This document shows positions 1 to 7,583 of a stretch of DNA of 15,900 bases, one piece after another. The notes beneath the pieces are model-generated. The model searched no databases. It had not been told where the DNA came from and worked only from the letters and a program-made list of their open reading frames with translations. How positions within the stretch are numbered: position 1 is the stretch's first letter; every line of letters starts with the position of its first letter. This DNA comes from Sphaerochaetaceae bacterium. Lineage in GTDB: Bacteria; Spirochaetota; Spirochaetia; Sphaerochaetales; Sphaerochaetaceae. The stretch lies in assembly GCA_023231265.1 (NCBI GenBank), contig JALNVT010000036.1:1-15900 (forward strand), written 5' to 3'. The translations under genes and the position numbers were made by a program.

Positions 1-1331
1 GATGATTCAGTGATTTCAATATTTATACAATCTGGAGTCAATCCATGCTTTTCAATTAAATCAAGAAGTTCAATCCACAGCTTTTCTCTGTAGAAATTGT
101 TTCTAGATACATTTACTGAGACAGGTATCTTTGGAAGATCTGTCTTTCTCCATCTTGCAACAGCAGCACAGGTTTGATCCCAAACGTAATGATCAAGTTG
201 GTGAATCAATCCATTATTTTCCAATATAGGAATGAACACTGCTGGACTTATCATACCATATTTAGGATGATTCCATCTTACAAGAGCTTCAGCTCCAACT
301 ATTTTCTGAGTTATAAGTGAATACTTAGGTTGATAATAAATCATTATCTCACCATTTTTAATTGCACCATCTATTCCTGATATAACTGTCTGTTCAATTT
401 TTATCCATTTTTCAAGAGAGTCATTATAAATAACATAAGCAGCTGAATCAAAACCATTTTTGGCTCTTTTAACAGCATAATCAGCTCTATCACACATTCT
501 ATCAACTGAAACTGATTTATCCTTTACAAGATAGACTCCATACAAAACATTCAAGTTTATATTCAATGGATAGGTCTTGAGAAAATCATCAATCTTTTCA
601 ATATCAAAAATCAGATCTTCTCTATCTGAAGAAACAAGTGTTATGAATTTATCTGAATCCCATCTTGCAATAATAGAAGATGAAGGAAGTGTTTGAAGCA
701 AAAAGATTGCAAAATCTTTCAACAACTTATCACCAGTTTCTCTGTTGTACATGTCATTCACCAATTTAAATCTGGTAAAATCAGATCTGATGATTGTATA
801 TTTCTTCATTGGATTCTTGTCCATTGCCTCTCTGGCAACTTCTAAAAATCCTGTTTGATTGTATAGACCTGTCAACTTATCCAATTGATATTTAGCTCTT
901 TGATTGACAGTCTTTGATTGCTCTATTAAAGATTTTTTAGTCAGGTGACTGATCTCTCCATTTAGGATGGCTTCTTTAATTTTTTGTAATAATTTTTCAG
1001 TGTTATAAGGTTTTGGTAAAATTGATATAGCGCCAAGATCTAAGGCTTTATAGATGTTCTCTACATTTTCATCAGCGGTGACAACAACAACAGGAATATC
1101 GAAATTCTCAATTTCTTTTGTCTTCTCTAAGAATTCGAAGCCATTCATAACAGGCATCATCAAATCCAAAATAATTAAAGACAATTCATCTTTTCGTAAT
1201 TTCAAAAGTTCAAGAGCTTCTGCTCCATTTTTTGCTTCTATTATAGAATAGTTACTACATAGGACATGTGAAAGTACTTTCCTATCTATTTCGCTATCTT
1301 CTATAATCATAATTGTGTTCTTGTCTATCAT
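1..1331 (-). CDS. REC-GGDEF-EAL response regulator, cyclic-di-GMP signalling (3' end cut by window edge)
   Basis: A response-regulator receiver fused to a diguanylate cyclase-like domain and an EAL phosphodiesterase domain, 443 codons visible. The receiver (about residues 5-120) has acidic residues E11 and D12, phospho-acceptor D56 in LIILDLMMP, T85 and K107. The GGDEF domain (about 150-305) keeps the fold (DKLTGLYN), but its signature reads DSDKF (225-229): both glycines and the catalytic Glu are replaced, so cyclase activity is unlikely. The EAL domain (from about 320) has YYQPK, EAL at 348-350, N407 and E442 in ITES, then runs off the window, so the later metal and catalytic residues cannot be checked. 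It probably degrades c-di-GMP when phosphorylated, in the cytoplasm, with a partner histidine kinase outside the window. The start is chosen because GAGGT lies 4 bases upstream and the receiver begins at once. No ortholog is named. Confidence 0.93.
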   Translation of the reverse strand, partial: MIDKNTIMIIEDSEIDRKVLSHVLCSNYSIIEAKNGAEALELLKLRKDELSLIILDLMMPVMNGFEFLEKTKEIENFDIPVVVVTADENVENIYKALDLGAISILPKPYNTEKLLQKIKEAILNGEISHLTKKSLIEQSKTVNQRAKYQLDKLTGLYNQTGFLEVAREAMDKNPMKKYTIIRSDFTRFKLVNDMYNRETGDKLLKDFAIFLLQTLPSSSIIARWDSDKFITLVSSDREDLIFDIEKIDDFLKTYPLNINLNVLYGVYLVKDKSVSVDRMCDRADYAVKRAKNGFDSAAYVIYNDSLEKWIKIEQTVISGIDGAIKNGEIMIYYQPKYSLITQKIVGAEALVRWNHPKYGMISPAVFIPILENNGLIHQLDHYVWDQTCAAVARWRKTDLPKIPVSVNVSRNNFYREKLWIELLDLIEKHGLTPDCINIEITES

Positions 1332-1360
1332 TTTTACCTCATGAAAATTACTATATCTGT

Positions 1361-1389
1361 ATAATAAAGATAATTAGGATAAAAAGCAA
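1361..1389 (-). promoter_or_regulatory. Predicted sigma70-type promoter of the REC-GGDEF-EAL gene
   Basis: On the minus strand TTGCTT (1389-1384) lies 17 bases upstream of TATTAT (1366-1361), about 30 bases before the start codon. The -10 matches five of six consensus bases and the -35 only three, so this is a moderate call. Confidence 0.5.
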
Positions 1390-1731
1390 CCAAAAATATC
1401 CAAAAATCCTTATTTTTATGAAACTTATGTCAAAAGATTATATTTTTAGCAACTAATTTCCAATAATTCACCTTCTATGACAGAATATGAGGTATAATTC
1501 ATTGTAAGATTTAGACACTTTTGCATAAATATATGATAAAACTCATTCAAATTCTCATTTTTTATGATTCAAACTTGTACCGACATCTTCCATACAATTT
1601 GTAATTCAAATTGTTATTATATGCACACAACCGATTATAAAGATGATAAAAAAACATAAGCTATTTATAAAATAACTCATAAATACTTGATAAATTTGAA
1701 GCATAATGCATCATTATTTATATATATTTAT
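1390..1731. other. Gene-free stretch upstream of recQ with an inverted repeat
   Basis: No coding region or RNA gene is evident. The stretch must hold the recQ promoter, but no pair of -35 and -10 boxes with good spacing stands out. An 8-5-8 inverted repeat (ACAATTTG, then TAATT, then CAAATTGT) lies at 1594-1614. The heptamer ATTCAAA occurs at 1545, 1567 and 1604. In sequence this AT-rich such repeats could be chance. Confidence 0.4.
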
Positions 1732-3210
1732 ATGAATGAATCTTCAAAAATAGCAGAGTACGCAAAGTCTAGATTTCATATTGAAAATCTTAGACCTATG
1801 CAAAAAAAAGTCATTGAGAACATAATGTATTGCTACAGCAACAAGCTCAACAACAGACTGCTTGTTCTTTTGCAAACTGGTGGTGGAAAATCCCTATGCT
1901 TTCTTCTTCCTTCAACAATTGTAGAGGGAATCACAATCATAGTTTATCCCCTGCTGGCTTTGATGAAGGACCAGAAAAGAAGACTCGATTTATCACACAT
2001 CTCTTCAATTATAATTGAAGGAGGTCAAAGCAAACAAGAAAGAGATAGACGATTCAAAAAGATTGAGGATGGATCTTGTAAAATCATAATAATCAATCCA
2101 GAAATCCTTCTGAATGAAATAATTATGGACCGATTGAGAAATTTTGACATATCTCTTTTTGTAATTGATGAAGCACACACCATATGTGAATGGGGACTAT
2201 CCTTTCGACCAGCTTACAAGATGTTAGGAAAGCAGATTCAAACTCTTCATATAAAACAAATTCTTGCATTCACTGCAACAGCAGATTCCAAAACTTTAAA
2301 GGCTCTATCAAAATATCTTTTCTTTTATGAGAACTATCATATAATAAGAGGAGGTGTCGACAGAGAGAATGTCCTGTACCATCTTAGATACAGTTTTTCT
2401 AAGGACAGAGAGCTGTACAAGATTCTTTTAAATCCATCACTGAGGCCAGCTATTGTATTTTGCAAAAGTCGAAATGATACCAGAATTACCTACCATAAAT
2501 TCAAAGAACATGTAGAGGACATAGATTCTTTTTATTATCATGCAGGATTGAGCAAGCTGGAGAAGAAGAGAATTGAAGAAAGCTTTTTTGCAAGTGACAG
2601 TGCGGTACTTTTTTCCACCATTGCTTTCGGACTTGGGATGGATAAGAGCAACATCAGATGTGTCATTCATTACAGCATAGTAAATACAAATGTTTTATCC
2701 TTTCTTCAAGAAAGTGGAAGAGGTGGAAGAGATGGACAGATTTCACATTCAATAGTACTTTTTGGATCATCTGAAATAAAAGCCTTTTTAAGAAAGAATG
2801 CATCAGATGATGCGGCTCTTTTGAATATCTATCAATCTGATAGATGTATCAGAACTGGACTCTGTTCATACATGGGAGAGAGCATCAAAAGTTGCAGTGG
2901 ATGTGATAAATGCAGTAATTCTCTTAATCTAAGTATTGATGGTCTTGATGTTCTTATAAGACTTCTGCTGTTTCATCCTCTTCTATATACAAAGAAGGAG
3001 ATAATAAATATCTTGCATGGCAATGAGGAGTACAATATAGCACATCATTCTTTTAGAATTTTAGTGGATTGGTTGGAGGACGACATCAATTCCTTAATAG
3101 AGAGCTGCATTGAAGTTTCAGTTCTGATTGAATTCAAGAAACATATAATGCTTAATTTAATAAAGCTTCATGAAGTGATGAAGGTTTTGAAATCTAATTC
3201 TCAATTATAA
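1732..3210 (+). CDS. recQ: RecQ-family ATP-dependent DNA helicase, short form
   Basis: A 3'-5' superfamily 2 DNA helicase used in recombination and replication repair. All core motifs are present: motif 0 (LRPMQ, 20-24), Walker A LQTGGGKS (47-54), motif Ia with YPLLALMKDQ, motif II DEAH (146-149) followed by the RecQ aromatic loop WGLSFRPAY, motif III AFTATAD, motif IV PAIVFCKS, motif V with FGLGMDKSNIRCVIHY and motif VI QESGRGGRDG. The zinc cysteines are C372, C388, C391 and C394. About 98 residues follow, perhaps a diverged winged-helix (RQC) domain; there is no room for an HRDC domain, and 492 residues compares with about 600 in E. coli RecQ. The ATG at 1732 fits the domain start; an in-frame TTG at 1687 is possible. 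Neither start has a visible Shine-Dalgarno sequence. The gene overlaps the convergent repressor gene by 17 bp. Confidence 0.9.
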   Translation: MNESSKIAEYAKSRFHIENLRPMQKKVIENIMYCYSNKLNNRLLVLLQTGGGKSLCFLLPSTIVEGITIIVYPLLALMKDQKRRLDLSHISSIIIEGGQSKQERDRRFKKIEDGSCKIIIINPEILLNEIIMDRLRNFDISLFVIDEAHTICEWGLSFRPAYKMLGKQIQTLHIKQILAFTATADSKTLKALSKYLFFYENYHIIRGGVDRENVLYHLRYSFSKDRELYKILLNPSLRPAIVFCKSRNDTRITYHKFKEHVEDIDSFYYHAGLSKLEKKRIEESFFASDSAVLFSTIAFGLGMDKSNIRCVIHYSIVNTNVLSFLQESGRGGRDGQISHSIVLFGSSEIKAFLRKNASDDAALLNIYQSDRCIRTGLCSYMGESIKSCSGCDKCSNSLNLSIDGLDVLIRLLLFHPLLYTKKEIINILHGNEEYNIAHHSFRILVDWLEDDINSLIESCIEVSVLIEFKKHIMLNLIKLHEVMKVLKSNSQL

Positions 3211-4159
3211 GTTGAGGTTTTATTGTCTTAGATTCCATGGAACCTCCATTTATATATTCTATCAAATTGCATAGCGCAACAAAATAAATTTGTTCAATAT
3301 TCAAATTAATTGAAGCCACTTTTCGCTGTAAGAAACTGGTGAATGGTGCAGCATCATAGCCTATCGCAGGAAAGTTGCCTTGAATTTCCAGAAGAACCTG
3401 AGTTAAGGTGAAATCATTGACCGCTGCTATGCTATCATATTTTTTTTGCTCAAATGCGTGTTTGATATTTAGAATTTCTACTCCAAGTTTTTGTTTATCT
3501 ATAAAAGGGACCTCAATAACATGAATATCAGGATAAACACTCTTGATTCCTTCAAGTCTCTCTTTATGTGCCATTACCTTATTTACATAACCTGTTATAT
3601 ATACAGGTCTCTTGCAGTCCATTTTCTTTAGATATTCTCCTTGAATCTCCCCACCCCGTCTGTTATCTGTTGAGATATGATAGAAAGATTCACTTGGCAG
3701 TATATGATGTGCCAATACGTAAGGTACTTCTATACCTTCAAAGAAAGATTCTTCATCTTTCTCGTCAATATCATAGCCAATTATTCCATCACAGTTAGAA
3801 GCAATAATATCAAGTTCTTTTTTTGAGGAGATTTTCGAAAAATGTAATTGATATGAGGTGTTCTCGATTGCACTGTGAAGACCCCTCATAGCTTGTCCAT
3901 AAAACCAGTCAAACATGCTTAATGATCCCCAATAATAAGAACGGTTTGTTTTATCAACTTCAACCACGCATATTATGCCTGTTCCTGATCTTCGAAGTTG
4001 AGCAGCATTTTTATTGGGAACATATCCAAGGTCTTTTGATGCATTGTATACAGCATCCCTCAGATTCTTGGACACACTTGATGGAGAGTTAAATACTCTG
4101 CTTACAGTTGCACTACTCACTCGTGCTTTCTTTGCAACTTGATCTCGGTTAACTCTCAT
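3194..4159 (-). CDS. LacI/GalR-family transcriptional repressor, likely controlling galTK
   Basis: The 321 residues have the standard LacI-family layout. An N-terminal helix-turn-helix has recognition helix SSATVSRVFN (15-24). A hinge-helix segment PNKNAAQLRRSGTG (48-61) follows, then a periplasmic-binding-protein-like sugar domain with family landmarks DNRRGG (165-170), ND (248-249) and IGYDAAP (266-272). RBS AAAGGAG lies about 7 bases before the ATG. The gene is divergent from galT, and a 14-bp palindrome sits inside the spacer of its own promoter and at the galT start site, so it very likely represses both galTK and itself, with galactose or a related sugar as inducer. The ligand is inferred from position only. 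The 3' end overlaps recQ and no terminator is visible. Confidence 0.9.
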   Translation of the reverse strand: MRVNRDQVAKKARVSSATVSRVFNSPSSVSKNLRDAVYNASKDLGYVPNKNAAQLRRSGTGIICVVEVDKTNRSYYWGSLSMFDWFYGQAMRGLHSAIENTSYQLHFSKISSKKELDIIASNCDGIIGYDIDEKDEESFFEGIEVPYVLAHHILPSESFYHISTDNRRGGEIQGEYLKKMDCKRPVYITGYVNKVMAHKERLEGIKSVYPDIHVIEVPFIDKQKLGVEILNIKHAFEQKKYDSIAAVNDFTLTQVLLEIQGNFPAIGYDAAPFTSFLQRKVASINLNIEQIYFVALCNLIEYINGGSMESKTIKPQLIIEN

Positions 4160-4177
4160 AAAATGCTCCTTTTTCTA

Positions 4178-4206
4178 TTGACATGCCAATAAAACCATTA
4201 TAGTAT
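4178..4206 (+). promoter_or_regulatory. galT-galK promoter
   Basis: A perfect -35 TTGACA (4178-4183) is followed after 17 bases by TAGTAT (4201-4206). Transcription would start near 4213, in the centre of the palindromic operator. TATAGT at 4199-4204 is an alternative -10 with a 15-base spacer. Confidence 0.7.
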
Positions 4207-4225
4207 GTACACGTGTACAAATCAA
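4197..4225 (-). promoter_or_regulatory. Promoter of the LacI-family repressor gene
   Basis: On the minus strand TTGATT (4225-4220) and a perfect TATAAT (4202-4197) are separated by exactly 17 bases. That spacer contains the whole 14-bp palindrome, so operator binding should block this promoter as well as the facing galT promoter. Confidence 0.7.
4206..4219. promoter_or_regulatory. LacI-family operator, perfect 14-bp palindrome
   Basis: TGTACACGTGTACA is a perfect palindrome with a central CG, the layout usual for LacI-family operators. It lies in the only intergenic space between the repressor gene and galT and overlaps elements of both promoters. Confidence 0.8.
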
Positions 4226-4262
4226 TAGGGATTATGCAGAAATTTAACTTAAGGAGTATGTT

Positions 4263-5321
4263 ATGTTAGATATAGAAAATAACACTCACAATCGTTTTAA
4301 CCCTCTAACTGGAGAATGGGTTAAATGTTCACCTCATAGAGCAAAAAGACCTTGGCAGGGCCAGGTTGAAGAACCTCAAAAAGATGATAGACCACATTAT
4401 GATGAAAAATGCTATCTTTGTGCAGGTAACAAAAGAACTTCAGGTGTAACCAATCCAAAATATGAATCAACTTATGTTTTCCAGAACGATTTCTCAGCAA
4501 TACTTCCTGAAGGTTCAAATGAAAGTTTTGCAAAAGGTCCCAATGGTATGTTGCAGGCTAAAGGAGAAAGAGGGATATGCAGAGTAATCTGTTTCTCACC
4601 TCGTCATGATCTAACAATCTCACGAATGAGTGTTGAAGGTATTGAGAAAATTATTAAAGTTTGGCAGGAACAGTATATTGAATTAGGTGATATCGACTAC
4701 ATCAAGCATGTTCAGATATTTGAAAATCGTGGTTCAGTCATGGGTTGTTCAAATCCACACCCACATGGACAGATCTGGAGTGAGGAAGTTATTCCTGAAA
4801 TCTCAGTTACAGAATGCAAAAATCAGATGTCATATAAACAAGAATATGGATCTGCTATGCTACTTGATTATGCAAAATATGAAGTTGAAGCAAAAGAAAG
4901 AATTATCGTTGCAGATGAACATTTCATTGCTGTTGTTCCATTCTGGGCAGTTTGGCCTTATGAAGCAATGATTCTTCCTGTGAAAAGGGAAATTAGAAGC
5001 ATTGATGAATTGACAGAAGATGAAAGCAAGAGTCTTGCAAAAGTAATGAAAGCTTTAGGAATTAAATACGATAATTTATTCAAAACAAGCTTCCCTTATT
5101 CAATGGGAATTCACCAAAGGCCAACAGATGGTAATAAATATGAAGGATGTATGATGCATTTCCACTATTATCCACCACTACTTAGATCAGCTTCTGTTAA
5201 GAAATTTATGGTAGGATATGAACTATTGGCTATGCCTCAAAGAGATATCACTGCAGAAACAGCTGCTAAGAATCTCAGAGAGCTAAGTGATGTTCACTAT
5301 TTAGATACCATGGAGGACTAG
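4263..5321 (+). CDS. galT: Galactose-1-phosphate uridylyltransferase
   Basis: Transfers UMP between UDP-glucose and galactose-1-phosphate, the second step of the Leloir pathway, in the cytoplasm. The 352 residues match the usual length (E. coli 348). The catalytic motif HPHGQ is at 166-170, where H168 would be the uridylylated nucleophile. Likely zinc ligands are C50 and C53 (CYLCAGN), H115 (SPRHD) and H166. The C-terminal half has the family's HFHYYPPLLRS segment. The start is supported by AAGGAG (4251-4256), 6 bases before the ATG. It is the first gene of a galT-galK operon behind a repressor-controlled promoter. No galE or mutarotase gene is present nearby, so UDP-glucose epimerase must be encoded elsewhere. 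Confidence 0.96.
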   Translation: MLDIENNTHNRFNPLTGEWVKCSPHRAKRPWQGQVEEPQKDDRPHYDEKCYLCAGNKRTSGVTNPKYESTYVFQNDFSAILPEGSNESFAKGPNGMLQAKGERGICRVICFSPRHDLTISRMSVEGIEKIIKVWQEQYIELGDIDYIKHVQIFENRGSVMGCSNPHPHGQIWSEEVIPEISVTECKNQMSYKQEYGSAMLLDYAKYEVEAKERIIVADEHFIAVVPFWAVWPYEAMILPVKREIRSIDELTEDESKSLAKVMKALGIKYDNLFKTSFPYSMGIHQRPTDGNKYEGCMMHFHYYPPLLRSASVKKFMVGYELLAMPQRDITAETAAKNLRELSDVHYLDTMED

Positions 5322-5324
5322 TAG

Positions 5325-6590
5325 ATGATAAATGCAAAAGGAATAAAAGAAGGAAAATTACATGACGTCTATCCAAAACTTTATGGTTGTTTCTATGAAG
5401 AAAAGGATATGGATGAACGTTTTACTAAATTGATGAACATGCACACTGAGCTTTTCAAAGAAGATAGTGCTTGCCTGTTCTCTACAGCTGGTAGATCTGA
5501 ACTTGGTGGAAATCATACTGACCATAACCTCGGAAAGGTTCTAGCCTGCACTATCTCACTGGATACCGTTGGAGCTGTTAACTCAACTGATGATAATATT
5601 GTTACTTTGATCAGTGAGGGTTTTCCTGCTGTTGAAGTAAATTTATCTAATCTTGAAAAGGTTGATTCTGAAGAGAACACCACTGATTCACTCATTCGAG
5701 GAATTGCAAGAGCGTTCAAAGATAGAGGCCTTACTGTTGGTGGTTTCAACGCAAATACAACAACTAATGTCTTGAAAGGAAGTGGTTTATCATCATCTGC
5801 TGCAATTGAAATTTTGTGTGCAACTATTTTCAACCACCTTTATAATGATGACAAACTTGATCCTGTAGAACTGTCTATAATTTCACAGTTTGCTGAAAAT
5901 GTTTATTATGGTAAACCAAGTGGATTGATGGATCAAATTGCATGTGCGAAAGGCGGAATAGTGGCCATCGATTTTAAAGACAAGAGCCATCCAAAAGTTA
6001 TTAACAAGCATATTTCTTTTGACAAAGAGGGTTATGCTCTGGTAATTGTAGATACAAAAGGTGATCATGCAAATCTAACTTCTCATTATTCATCAATTCC
6101 TAAAGAAATGAATGAAGTCGCATCATATTTTGGAAAGACATATTTAAGAGAGATAAGCAAGGAACAATTCCAAAAAGCCTTACCTTCCCTTAGATCATCT
6201 CTAAAGAACGACAGAGCTCTTTTGAGAGCATTCCATTTCTTCAATGAGAATGAAAGAGTTGATGAGCTTGTTGATTCAATTGATAATAATGAATTTGATA
6301 AATATTTAAAACTTATCAATGAGTGCGGAAGATCTTCTTTCTGTTATCTTCAAAACTTATATGCAGAGACATCTTTCCAAGGTCTCCCTCTGGCACTTGC
6401 TATGAGTGAGGAAATACTTGATGGAGAGGGAGCATGCAGAGTGCATGGTGGCGGTTTTGCGGGTACAATCCAAGCTTACGTACCAATGGGCAAACTCAAA
6501 AAGTATGTAAGTGAGATGAATTTAATTTTCGGAGATAATTCTGCAACGGTTTTATCTGTCAGAGATCTACCTACTTGCTGCATAGCCTAA
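5325..6590 (+). CDS. galK: Galactokinase (GHMP kinase family)
   Basis: Phosphorylates galactose with ATP to galactose-1-phosphate, the substrate of the GalT encoded just upstream. The 421 residues exceed the E. coli enzyme (382). GHMP-kinase motifs are all visible: sugar-binding GRSELGGNHTDH (56-67), phosphate-binding loop GSGLSSSAAIE (152-162), GLMDQ with likely catalytic base D203, and C-terminal HGGGFAGTI (374-382). The first motif has N63 where the classical signature has Glu (GEHTDY); I recall the GNHTDH form from many gut Firmicutes and Treponema galactokinases. The ATG lies three bases after the galT stop codon, and its GGAGG (5312-5316) sits inside the end of galT, so the two genes are co-transcribed and probably translationally coupled. 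A terminator follows. Confidence 0.95.
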   Translation: MINAKGIKEGKLHDVYPKLYGCFYEEKDMDERFTKLMNMHTELFKEDSACLFSTAGRSELGGNHTDHNLGKVLACTISLDTVGAVNSTDDNIVTLISEGFPAVEVNLSNLEKVDSEENTTDSLIRGIARAFKDRGLTVGGFNANTTTNVLKGSGLSSSAAIEILCATIFNHLYNDDKLDPVELSIISQFAENVYYGKPSGLMDQIACAKGGIVAIDFKDKSHPKVINKHISFDKEGYALVIVDTKGDHANLTSHYSSIPKEMNEVASYFGKTYLREISKEQFQKALPSLRSSLKNDRALLRAFHFFNENERVDELVDSIDNNEFDKYLKLINECGRSSFCYLQNLYAETSFQGLPLALAMSEEILDGEGACRVHGGGFAGTIQAYVPMGKLKKYVSEMNLIFGDNSATVLSVRDLPTCCIA

Positions 6591-6614
6591 TAACTTAATT
6601 TTTAAAAAAAAACA

Positions 6615-6653
6615 TCCTTTATTTGCATATCGCGGATAAAGGACTTTTTTTTT
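6615..6653 (+). terminator. Intrinsic terminator of galT-galK
   Basis: An 8-bp stem (TCCTTTAT 6615-6622 with ATAAAGGA 6636-6643) and a 13-base loop are followed by C and nine T. It begins 25 bases after the galK stop. Confidence 0.85.
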
Positions 6654-6879
6654 GCATTACTTACCAACACTTTTTTTCATTTATTTCCTTTCTGAAATCT
6701 GGAAAAATCTCTATAAAATTTAAATGATATACATTTATATACATTGTGTTACCTTAAGCTCAATTTTATACACAAAAATTGTTATTTTCTTGAATCAAAA
6801 AAGACCAATTTAAACATGTTTTTCTTTACTTTTATTCCGGAATCAAGAATTAAAATTACTTTATGAATATAAAACAACA

Positions 6880-6898
6880 TGTTATAATTACTTATAAC
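6880..6898 (+). promoter_or_regulatory. Extended -10 promoter inside an inverted repeat (likely autoregulatory operator)
   Basis: TGTTATAAT (6880-6888) is a perfect extended -10 element; no good -35 is seen upstream. The -10 lies in the left arm of a perfect 7-4-7 inverted repeat: GTTATAA (6881-6887), TTAC, TTATAAC (6892-6898). The transcription start would fall in the right arm. A dimeric HTH protein bound here would block RNA polymerase, and the gene downstream encodes such a protein. Confidence 0.6.
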
Positions 6899-6918
6899 GA
6901 AAGGAGGTATATATTCAA

Positions 6919-6963
6919 ATGAAAAGGATCTACAAAAAAGATAAACATTTAATTTACTATTAA
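6919..6963 (+). CDS. Possible 14-residue leader peptide upstream of the HTH regulator
   Basis: A strong Shine-Dalgarno AAGGAGG (6901-6907) is followed 11 bases later by ATG and a 14-codon frame encoding MKRIYKKDKHLIYY, ending in TAA. It lies just after the promoter and 54 bases before the regulator gene. The peptide is very basic with a Tyr-Tyr end and has no recognised family. The ribosome site is the best evidence; it may regulate the gene downstream by translation of the leader, or be accidental. Confidence 0.35.
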   Translation: MKRIYKKDKHLIYY

Positions 6964-7017
6964 AAATAATCAATATTTCTAAATTCTAAAATAACAAAAT
7001 TGCAAAGGATTTAAAAA

Positions 7018-7512
7018 ATGAAAGGAAAAAACAAAACTGCAGTTAATTATTATAAAGCATTGAAATATATTATAGATTTATCGAATTTAAATGTTAAAGA
7101 ATTTGCTCTAGCTGCATCAATCTCAGAAAGTTTGGTAAGACATGCAGATGATACATGGAATCCAAAATATACAACTATTGAAAAGATATGTAATGTAATA
7201 CATATCTCAGTTCCTAGTTTTTACATTATATCAGATCATCTTGAAGGTTATACAAGTAAGGTCAAACTGGACTATTGCATTCAAAAGCAAAATCTTTCTC
7301 CTCAAGAATTGAGCTCAAAACTTAGAAAAAAAAGAACAATCAATAATATTACAGAAGGCAAACTTGCAACAAAAACAGGTTTTGATAAATCGAATATTAG
7401 CAAAAGAGAGAGTCAAAACAGTCAATCCATTATGTTATGCTCGACATTAGAAATTTATGCCGATAGTTTTGGTCTGTCTATGAGACAGCTTTCCAAATAT
7501 CTATATGAATGA
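7018..7512 (+). CDS. Tandem helix-turn-helix (XRE-like) regulator, target unknown
   Basis: 164 residues with two probable Cro/C1-type DNA-binding domains. The first spans about 13-73 (KEFALAASISESLVRHAD as helices 2-3, then YTTIEKICNVIHIS). The second spans about 105-163 (EGKLATKTGFDKSNISKRES, then LEIYADSFGLSMRQL). They are joined by a basic linker (LSSKLRKKR). No signal peptide, membrane segment or ligand domain is seen. AAAGGA (7004-7009) lies 8 bases before the ATG. The gene stands alone, convergent to thrC, behind a promoter with an inverted repeat, so autorepression is likely. It does not look like a toxin-antitoxin partner because no second gene accompanies it. The target genes cannot be told from the sequence. 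Confidence 0.7.
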   Translation: MKGKNKTAVNYYKALKYIIDLSNLNVKEFALAASISESLVRHADDTWNPKYTTIEKICNVIHISVPSFYIISDHLEGYTSKVKLDYCIQKQNLSPQELSSKLRKKRTINNITEGKLATKTGFDKSNISKRESQNSQSIMLCSTLEIYADSFGLSMRQLSKYLYE

Positions 7513-7583
7513 TGATAGTGACTATAATTTAGAACTCCAGGACTACAAATTTTAAAGAAACTTAATATTTGGTTCTAAACAAC

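Noticed and set aside
6782..6973. A 63-codon minus-strand frame between galK and the HTH regulator
   Set aside because: It lies opposite the promoter and leader of the regulator, has no ribosome site and a low-complexity product.
7018..7512. Antitoxin of a toxin-antitoxin pair
   Set aside because: No partner frame of suitable size lies next to it; the neighbours are galK and thrC, both separated by terminators.
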